Shown: in pieces, positions 57,400 to 64,000 of the stretch
Position numbering within the stretch: position 1 is the stretch's first letter
How the letters are laid out: each line of letters begins with the position of its first letter
Position numbers and translations under genes: made by a program
The notes under the pieces: generated by a model
What the model was told of the DNA's origin: nothing
Seen by the model: only the letters and a program-made list of their open reading frames with translations
Databases searched by the model: none
From: an uncultured SAR116 cluster alpha proteobacterium
Lineage (GTDB): Bacteria; Pseudomonadota; Alphaproteobacteria; Puniceispirillales; Marisalimonadaceae
Reading direction: 5' to 3'
Length of the DNA: 64,000 nt
Assembly (NCBI GenBank): GCA_902528415.1
Contig: CABZSR010000007.1
Span: forward strand, 18,646-82,645

Positions 57400-58618
57400 T
57401 ATCTAATTCAACACTTGATTTTAATCTATCTAAAAAGTCAGGAATTGCACTCAGAACTCTGTTCCATGTAGGTATAAATGGTGTTTCCATTGGGTTTTCA
57501 AAAAATGATTCTCCTGCTTTCATTATATTTAAAGCAAAAAGTTCAACTGTTTTTTCTTCAATATGAGAATCAAAAGTTAAACCATTCATTTGAGCATCAC
57601 TTCTATATATATCAATCATATCTAAGGCTGATCTATAGTAAGTTGCCTTTATACTTCTAAAAGTTTCTAAAGTAAAAATATTACCTTGAGTTGCAAGTTT
57701 TCTAATGAGTGCTTTAGTTATGTCGATAGACATTCTAGATAAACCTAAATTATCATCCTTTTCAGATAAATCCTGATGTTTGTGATCATAGGTTTGAGCT
57801 AAATCTACTTGACATATTCTATTACTAGAATGATTTCTTTGCATCTCTGATAAGATTCCTATTTCTAACCCCCAGTCTGATGGAATTCTTAGTTGTGGAA
57901 GTAAGTTTTTTCTAAAAGAAAATTCACCCGCAAGTGGATAGCGAAATGACTTCATAAAATCTAGATAATCACTTTTTCCTATTGTTCTTTCCATTGCTAA
58001 CAATAGCGGAAACACCAATAATCTGGAAACTCTACCATTCATTTTGGAGTCTGCAACCCTTGGATAATATCCTTTACAGAACTGAAAATTAAAAACTGGA
58101 TTAGCTACTGGATAAAATAGTTTAGCCAGAAGTGATTTTTCATATGTTAGAATATCGCAGTCATGTAAGGCTATTGATTCTGCTTTACCTCTAGCTAATG
58201 TCATACCTATACAATACCAAACGTTTCTACCTTTACCAAACTCACCAGGAGCCAATCCTTTTGATTTTAGTTCTTTATCAAGTTCTGTTAATCTTGGTCC
58301 ATCATTCCAAAGCATAGAAAATGGGAGTTTTAATTTTTTAAAAAAATTATATGCTTTTTTGTATTCTTCGTGATTTGCTTTGTCCAATCCTATTACAATA
58401 TGATTTAAAAAATCTGTCTTATTTATTTCATTAATTATTTTAGGTAGAGCTTTTCCATCAATTTCAGAGAACAAACTTGGAAGTATTAGTTCCATTGGAT
58501 TATCTTTAGAAAAATTAATTAAATCATTTTCTAATTTTTTGTAATTCTTTTCTGACGATGAACCATAAGAAAAATCGTGCAAGTTGGCTACAATACCATT
58601 TTGATAAAAGCTACCCAT
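57383..58618 (-). CDS. Glucosyl-3-phosphoglycerate synthase-like glycosyltransferase
   Basis: GKGRNVWYCIGMTLARGKAESIALHDCDILTYEKSLLAKLFYPVANP; LAGEFSFRKNLLPQLRIPSDWGLEIGILSEM. Confidence 0.83.
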   Translation of the reverse strand: MGSFYQNGIVANLHDFSYGSSSEKNYKKLENDLINFSKDNPMELILPSLFSEIDGKALPKIINEINKTDFLNHIVIGLDKANHEEYKKAYNFFKKLKLPFSMLWNDGPRLTELDKELKSKGLAPGEFGKGRNVWYCIGMTLARGKAESIALHDCDILTYEKSLLAKLFYPVANPVFNFQFCKGYYPRVADSKMNGRVSRLLVFPLLLAMERTIGKSDYLDFMKSFRYPLAGEFSFRKNLLPQLRIPSDWGLEIGILSEMQRNHSSNRICQVDLAQTYDHKHQDLSEKDDNLGLSRMSIDITKALIRKLATQGNIFTLETFRSIKATYYRSALDMIDIYRSDAQMNGLTFDSHIEEKTVELFALNIMKAGESFFENPMETPFIPTWNRVLSAIPDFLDRLKSSVELDNEDLR

Positions 58619-58622
58619 TTAT

Positions 58623-59447
58623 CTATCCTACAAAATTAATATTTATTTTTTTTAAGGAAGATTTTATAACCTCTTCCCATCCTTTTGGAGCATATTTTTT
58701 AGCTCTAATAATATTTTTTATTTCTAAATCAATCAAATTATCTTTGTTTGGTAATGGTATTATACATGGTTGATCTGATTGTTTTAACATCGAAATATCA
58801 TTTGGGCTGTCGCCAACAACAATAGTATACGGATTAGACTTAAGTTCAGTTCTAAGTTTTTTAACAACTGATTTCATTGCAAACCCTTTTGAACAGTCAT
58901 CACAAATATTAAAAACTCTTCCACCTTCATGTAATTTTAATCCAAGACTTTTTAAAAACAAACTAAACTCTCTAATGAGTTTTCGTGATCCATTAAAAAT
59001 TAATGGCAATGAATAATCTCTATTTAAAGCGAAGGGTAAATATTTATGATTTAAACCAAGTGTCTGCATTTGTTTGTCTTGTGTCATATCTTCAATAAAA
59101 TCACATTTTTCACGAAATTCTAAAGGAACTTTCGTTTTGAAAATTTCTAAAATTTCTTTGATTGATCTACTTAAAATTATTGAATTGTCTTTCAATTTTA
59201 AATTAGCATTAAGTAAATCCAAGTTGTGGACTGCTGCTCCATTTTCAGAAATATAAGGTAATTCTTTTCCCAATTGATTAAAAAAAAGCTCAATTTCTAT
59301 TTTAGTTTTACTTGAATTAGGTATTATTTTTATACCTGTATCTAAACATTTTAATATGAAATCTTTAATATCTTGGAATTCAAAATTATCATGATCTAAT
59401 AAAGATCCATCTAGGTCTGTAAATATTAAAATATCTTCACATTTCAT
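58623..59447 (-). CDS. HAD phosphatase, mannosyl/glucosyl-3-phosphoglycerate phosphatase-like
   Basis: ILIFTDLDGSLLDHDNFEF; IPNSSKTKIEIE; TIVVGDSPNDISMLKQSD. Confidence 0.86.
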   Translation of the reverse strand: MKCEDILIFTDLDGSLLDHDNFEFQDIKDFILKCLDTGIKIIPNSSKTKIEIELFFNQLGKELPYISENGAAVHNLDLLNANLKLKDNSIILSRSIKEILEIFKTKVPLEFREKCDFIEDMTQDKQMQTLGLNHKYLPFALNRDYSLPLIFNGSRKLIREFSLFLKSLGLKLHEGGRVFNICDDCSKGFAMKSVVKKLRTELKSNPYTIVVGDSPNDISMLKQSDQPCIIPLPNKDNLIDLEIKNIIRAKKYAPKGWEEVIKSSLKKININFVG

Positions 59448-59475
59448 ATTCGGGAACTTATCTACAATTTAAACA

Positions 59476-60702
59476 TTATAAAGATTTTTGTTTGGTTACA
59501 AATATATTTGATGATTTATTAGGCAAAAGCAACCCTGAGATTATAATAGCAATAGATATAAACGCTAGTGCTTCAAGAATAAATGAAAAATTGTATCCAT
59601 TTTTTAATAGATATGATGTTACGGGTAACACGCAAGCTCCAGCACATAAGTTGACCATAAATTTTATAGAGAGAACCCTACCCCTCCAATTATCTTGAAC
59701 GTATTTAACTAATATAACATCTGTTATAGGAACTTGCCCAAAAACAAAAATCATAGCTGCTAACATAATAAATAGTAAACTATAATCATAAGAATAACTT
59801 GCAATATATATAAAAACTAATTGACCTAAACCCATAGCTGATAAAACAAATTTTGGAGGAATTTTATCAACCAACCACCCTGTACCTATTTGGGAGAATG
59901 AAGCAATTGCATAAACAAATCCTGCTAACAGTCCAGTTACTGCTACATCATTTGAAATTTGCAACATATTGACTTCAAAGAGTCTTGGTATAAGAAATGT
60001 CAAAGATCCAAAAATAAATCCACCAGATAAGGTTACAACACTTAAACAAAGAAGCACAGTTTGCCAACCTTCCGATATTATTGATGGGTCTTTATTTTCG
60101 TTATGTGGCTTGTCTTGTGGTTTATTTTCTTCTAATTCTATAAAAGCAAATATTTGTGAAACTCCAAAGCAGAAACATATTAGTGATGGAACAATAAATG
60201 CAAGCCTCCAGTCACTGTAGAGTATCAGGAAGCCAGTTAAGATAGGAGCTATGGCAACACCCATATTTCCCCATACTCCATTAACACCCAACCTCAAACC
60301 CACTTTACCTGGTCTCTTTGTTATCATAGCAATGCCTACAGGGTGATATATCGCAGCAAAAAAACCAATAATCCCAAGAGAAATACCTAACATCATCGTT
60401 GAACTAGATAGTGCAGCTGAAATAGAACCTAAAGCTAAACCAAATGGATAAATAGTTATTAATATTGCTCTAGAATACTTGTCTGCCAACCAACCTGCTA
60501 ATGGTGCAGCCGCCCCAAACAAAATAACGCCTAGGGTACCATAAACAATAATTTGTTCATAAGATAATCCAAATTCCCTTCCAGCGTCAAAAGCAGCTTT
60601 AGCAAAAATTAACATCATAAAATGATCTAATAAATGCCCAATATTTAAATAGATATCAGGAATCGAATAAGATTTTGTACTATCTAAAGTAATCATTTTC
60701 AT
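59476..60702 (-). CDS. MFS transporter
   Basis: 12-TM composition; LAGWLADKYSRAILITIYPFG. Confidence 0.87.
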   Translation of the reverse strand: MKMITLDSTKSYSIPDIYLNIGHLLDHFMMLIFAKAAFDAGREFGLSYEQIIVYGTLGVILFGAAAPLAGWLADKYSRAILITIYPFGLALGSISAALSSSTMMLGISLGIIGFFAAIYHPVGIAMITKRPGKVGLRLGVNGVWGNMGVAIAPILTGFLILYSDWRLAFIVPSLICFCFGVSQIFAFIELEENKPQDKPHNENKDPSIISEGWQTVLLCLSVVTLSGGFIFGSLTFLIPRLFEVNMLQISNDVAVTGLLAGFVYAIASFSQIGTGWLVDKIPPKFVLSAMGLGQLVFIYIASYSYDYSLLFIMLAAMIFVFGQVPITDVILVKYVQDNWRGRVLSIKFMVNLCAGACVLPVTSYLLKNGYNFSFILEALAFISIAIIISGLLLPNKSSNIFVTKQKSL

Positions 60703-60732
60703 GATTAAGAACCTAAAATTATAATTTCTAAT

Positions 60733-61368
60733 TTATTCCGATAGGAAAGTTGTATAATCAGTATAATCCAATTTCTCAACTCTTAATGCATTTTCTTTAA
60801 AGTTAAGCTGATCGGCGATGAGTGTATGAAATTTAGTAAATGCTACCTGACCACATGAATGCAAACCTTCCCCTCTAGCACCAACTAAAATACTTTGAAT
60901 GAACATACCTACATCCATAAATGTACCAGTAGCAAGCCTTCTATCCATTGTTATAAACATTCCAAGTGGGGCCCCAAAAAAATGAAAATTTTCTTGCATT
61001 TGTTTATCTCTAGCTTCGAAATCTTCTCTTCCAATATTAAGTAATTTGTAAAGCTCAAAACCCACAGCTCTTCTTCTTGATATAAAAGGTTCAAACCATT
61101 CAGTAGGATAATAATCAAACTCTTGTTTGAATTTTTTAGCAGATCCATCTTTAATAGATTCTAAAATTGAGTTTGTTATAGCTTCTTTTTTCTTACCTTC
61201 AACCACATATACATGCCAAGGTTGAATGTTATGACCACTTGGCGCAAAAGCGGAACACTCTAATATATTTTTAATCTTATCTTTAGGAATTGGCTTAGAT
61301 AAAAATCTTCTAACAGACCTTCTTGATAAGAACGCTTCCTTCACATTCATATTTATAACCCCATACAT
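60733..61368 (-). CDS. Nitroreductase family protein
   Basis: VKEAFLSRRSVRRFLSKPIPKDKIKNILECSAFAPSGHNIQPWHVYVVEG. Confidence 0.9.
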   Translation of the reverse strand: MYGVINMNVKEAFLSRRSVRRFLSKPIPKDKIKNILECSAFAPSGHNIQPWHVYVVEGKKKEAITNSILESIKDGSAKKFKQEFDYYPTEWFEPFISRRRAVGFELYKLLNIGREDFEARDKQMQENFHFFGAPLGMFITMDRRLATGTFMDVGMFIQSILVGARGEGLHSCGQVAFTKFHTLIADQLNFKENALRVEKLDYTDYTTFLSE

Positions 61369-61429
61369 TATTCTAAATAGTTAACTACTTAACTATTTAC
61401 ATATTTATTTTTTTAATCAATTAATAAAT

Positions 61430-62131
61430 TTAATTTTGTGAGAATATATTTCTAAAAAATTTTACTTTTTCAATCCTTGCAAATAAATAAGGCTGACTGT
61501 CTTTTATTATGCTTGAAAGTGAATTTATGTTAACTTCTTTTTTTTTGGTATTTATTACAGACTTCATTGTCTTATATTTTTCACTTTTCCAAAACTGATT
61601 CACTTTAATTAAATAAGGTTTATTTTTATTTGGATCTGAAGAGTGATAGTGTTTTATGGCCTTATCCCACGAACCATGTTTATTTTTTAATTGTAATAGA
61701 AATGATGCTGCATAAGAGACATTTGGCTCAACAGCAAACATGTCAATTATTTTTTTAAAATTATTTTTATGCCACTTTATGTTTATTTGCATACAACCAA
61801 CATCAAGGTTAAAATCTTTCATTTCAACATGCTTTAAAACATACTTTTGCATTTGTTTTTTTGTATCAAAAAAAAGACTCTTTCCCGCATGATTCACTGT
61901 CCATGGCCAGATAATATGTGTATTATTATTTAATATCCGACCTGATTCAGCTTTACCAATACTTGAGAGAAGATTTTTTGGAATATCAGTATAGTCTTCT
62001 AAAGTTTTAATAACACTTTCACAGGAATTATTTTTTTTTGAGGTAAATGCGTATGTGTCTTTTATTGTAAAAATAAAAATACTAATAAATATTAAAAAGC
62101 TTTTAAATAAGGTCATACTGTACATTAGCAA
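61430..62131 (-). CDS. Lytic transglycosylase-like (SLT) protein
   Basis: Signal peptide; LLSSIGKAESGRILNN; DVGCMQINIKWHKNNF; NVSYAASFLLQLKNKHGSWDKAIKHYHS. Confidence 0.85.
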   Translation of the reverse strand: MLMYSMTLFKSFLIFISIFIFTIKDTYAFTSKKNNSCESVIKTLEDYTDIPKNLLSSIGKAESGRILNNNTHIIWPWTVNHAGKSLFFDTKKQMQKYVLKHVEMKDFNLDVGCMQINIKWHKNNFKKIIDMFAVEPNVSYAASFLLQLKNKHGSWDKAIKHYHSSDPNKNKPYLIKVNQFWKSEKYKTMKSVINTKKKEVNINSLSSIIKDSQPYLFARIEKVKFFRNIFSQN

Positions 62132-62151
62132 TCACTATGCCAGATAAAAAA

Positions 62152-62937
62152 CTATCTCAACTTTTTATAATCTGGTGTTCTTTTTTCTAGAAAAGCGTCT
62201 ATGCCTTCTATACTCTCCTTATCACCTTGAGATTTTACCATATAGTCAGTTTCTAATTTAATTTGTTTTGAAAAATCATTACCGTAGGCTGCTCTGGATA
62301 ATTTTTTAATTCTCGAGATAGAGTTTTTAGGAAGATTTTCAAAATTTTTAGATAATTCTACAGCAGTCTCTTTTGCATTACCTTTTTGTGCTAATACATT
62401 AACAGCTCCAATGTTATATAGTCTTGATGCATCAATTTTTCCTCCTATCATTGCCATCTCAGCTAGCATTTGGCGGGGCATTGTTTCAGACAAAAATTTA
62501 GTAGCAGCACCATCAGGAGTTAAACCAATTTTAACATACGCCAATGAAAAAAAGCTATATTCGCTCATGACTACTAAATCACAGGCCATAGCTAATGAAA
62601 CACCCGCTCCAGCTGCTCCTCCTTCAATTGCAGCTATAATTGGTTTTGAACAATTATAAATAGATTCGATGGTTCCATTTAACTGATTTAAAGTTTGGTA
62701 CCTTTCTGGTTCAGTCATTGATCTTCTTGTTTTCAAAGCATTCAGATCACCACCTGCACAAAAAAAATCGCCTTCACCTGTAATGATAACAGAGCAAACA
62801 TTTTTATCTTCCTCTGCTATTTTTATAGCTGACTGAAATTCGTCATGAAATCCCTTGATCATTGAGTTTCTTTTTGATGGATTATTAAAGGTAATAATCA
62901 AAGTATTACCAATTATTTTATTTTCAATTATAGACAT
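62152..62937 (-). CDS. Enoyl-CoA hydratase/isomerase family
   Basis: ITFNNPSKRNSMIKGF; VIITGEGDFFCAGGDLNAL; IEGGAAGAGVSLAMACDLVVMS. Confidence 0.92.
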   Translation of the reverse strand: MSIIENKIIGNTLIITFNNPSKRNSMIKGFHDEFQSAIKIAEEDKNVCSVIITGEGDFFCAGGDLNALKTRRSMTEPERYQTLNQLNGTIESIYNCSKPIIAAIEGGAAGAGVSLAMACDLVVMSEYSFFSLAYVKIGLTPDGAATKFLSETMPRQMLAEMAMIGGKIDASRLYNIGAVNVLAQKGNAKETAVELSKNFENLPKNSISRIKKLSRAAYGNDFSKQIKLETDYMVKSQGDKESIEGIDAFLEKRTPDYKKLR

Positions 62938-63027
62938 TTAATTCCTATGTTGTAGTTTATTGTGAGATTGAAATTATATATTTACTAATTCATTCTTTAA
63001 GAAAGTTAAATAAATTGCAAACATATT

Positions 63028-64000
63028 ATGAATAATGAAAAATCACTTAAACTAATCATGGATGCTGCCCTAGAAGCCGCTAAACCAAAAGATAAGTTTA
63101 AAAAAATCCCAATCAGACCTGAAGGAAAACTTATAGTTATTGGCGCAGGAAAAGCTGCAGCCAGTATGGCAAGAGAATTTGAAAATAATTACGAAGGACC
63201 TATTGAAGGCCTAGTTATAACAAGATATGGGCATTCCACAGAAACAAGATTTGTAGAAGTAATTGAAGCCGCACATCCAGAACCAGATGCAAATGGGTTA
63301 CTTGCATCACAAAAAATTTTTAATATAGCTACGAACTCATCTGAGAAGGATCATGTTGTTTTTCTTATTTCTGGAGGAGCTTCATCTTTATTAACATTAC
63401 CTTTAAATGGTATAAGTTTTAAAGAAAAACAAAGAATAAATAAAGAACTTTTAATTAGTGGCGTACCAATCGATGAGATGAATATTGTAAGACGATCTCT
63501 ATCTCAATTAAAAGGTGGTCGCCTTGCTGAAGCAATTTTTCCTGCACAACTGACTACCTATATGATATCAGATATTCCAGGAGATGATCCCGCCTATATT
63601 GGCTCTGGTCCTACAATACAAGCAAATGGCTCAAATCAAGATTCAATAACCATATTAGAAAATTATAAGATAGCTATAAGTGACAAAATTAAAAAAATTA
63701 TTTATAAAAATACATTGCCCCAATTAATAAAATCACCTCAGCACATGCTTGCCAATCCAATAATGGCCCTCAAAAACGCAGCTAGTGTTGCAGAAAAAGA
63801 GGGTTATATTCCAATAATTTTATCTGACAGCCTTGAAGGTGAGGCTAAAATTGAAGGGGAAAAAATGGCTAAGTTAGCGATCAAGATAAGTAATGAGAAA
63901 AAGTATAAAAATATTAGTTTAAGCAAACCAATTTTACTTTTATCTGGAGGAGAAACTACTGTTAAGGTCAAAGGAAATGGAAAAGGAGGTAGAAATACTG
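63028..64000 (+). CDS. Glycerate 2-kinase (MOFRL/DUF4147 family), partial at right edge
   Basis: Hand translation from ATG 63028: KLIVIGAGKAAASMAREFE; HPEPDANGLLASQKIF; VVFLISGGASSLL; LLLSGGETTVKVKGNGKGGRNT; open to window end. Confidence 0.9.
   Translation, partial: MNNEKSLKLIMDAALEAAKPKDKFKKIPIRPEGKLIVIGAGKAAASMAREFENNYEGPIEGLVITRYGHSTETRFVEVIEAAHPEPDANGLLASQKIFNIATNSSEKDHVVFLISGGASSLLTLPLNGISFKEKQRINKELLISGVPIDEMNIVRRSLSQLKGGRLAEAIFPAQLTTYMISDIPGDDPAYIGSGPTIQANGSNQDSITILENYKIAISDKIKKIIYKNTLPQLIKSPQHMLANPIMALKNAASVAEKEGYIPIILSDSLEGEAKIEGEKMAKLAIKISNEKKYKNISLSKPILLLSGGETTVKVKGNGKGGRNT

Noticed and set aside
1-64000. CRISPR arrays, prophage or transposon islands, tRNA/rRNA
   Set aside because: No regularly spaced repeats, integrase/transposase-like ORFs or recognisable RNA gene sequences were seen; the phage-like signal is confined to modules inside flgE.

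Overview
AT-rich window with dense coding, consistent with a marine-type alphaproteobacterium (taxonomy inferred only from gene content and base composition). From left to right it contains: (1) a flagellar region at about 1-15.1 kb with flgE (runs off the left edge), flgD, flgC, flgB, DUF2802-like, FlgN-like, flgM, flgA, a LysM-like protein, flgT, flgP, flhA, flhF, flhG, fliA and flgF. I can read four sigma54-type -24/-12 promoters there, which suggests a Vibrio-like polar flagellar regulon; (2) a hypothetical-rich segment at 15.2-19.7 kb with an NHLP/nitrile-hydratase-alpha-like leader-type protein, a ParA-like ATPase, a 26-codon micro-ORF with an almost full-length anti-SD match and its own terminator, a stand-alone cNMP-binding domain and a FliL-like protein; (3) threonine synthase and a tartrate/isopropylmalate-type dehydrogenase; (4) an iron region at 22-30 kb with Fe(III) permease, Fur, FbpA-like SBP, sterol-desaturase-family protein, DUF4856 protein, Bfd, Bfr, several Fur boxes and a candidate Fur-controlled small RNA or leader; (5) carbon catabolism genes (four-carbon acid sugar kinase cluster, acyl-CoA dehydrogenases, enoyl-CoA hydratase, thiolase, CaiB); (6) urtABCDE plus ureDABCEFG, in which ureG has a 1-nt frameshift at a 9-G run; (7) a glucosylglycerate synthesis/phosphorolysis cluster, transporters, nitroreductase, lytic transglycosylase, and glycerate 2-kinase running off the right edge. 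I saw no rRNA, tRNA, CRISPR array or transposase. The best candidates for something new are the Fur-box hairpin RNA near 30.0 kb, the micro-ORF near 18.6 kb, the NHLP-like protein at 15.2 kb, the phage-structural-like modules inside FlgE, and the ureG poly-G frameshift.
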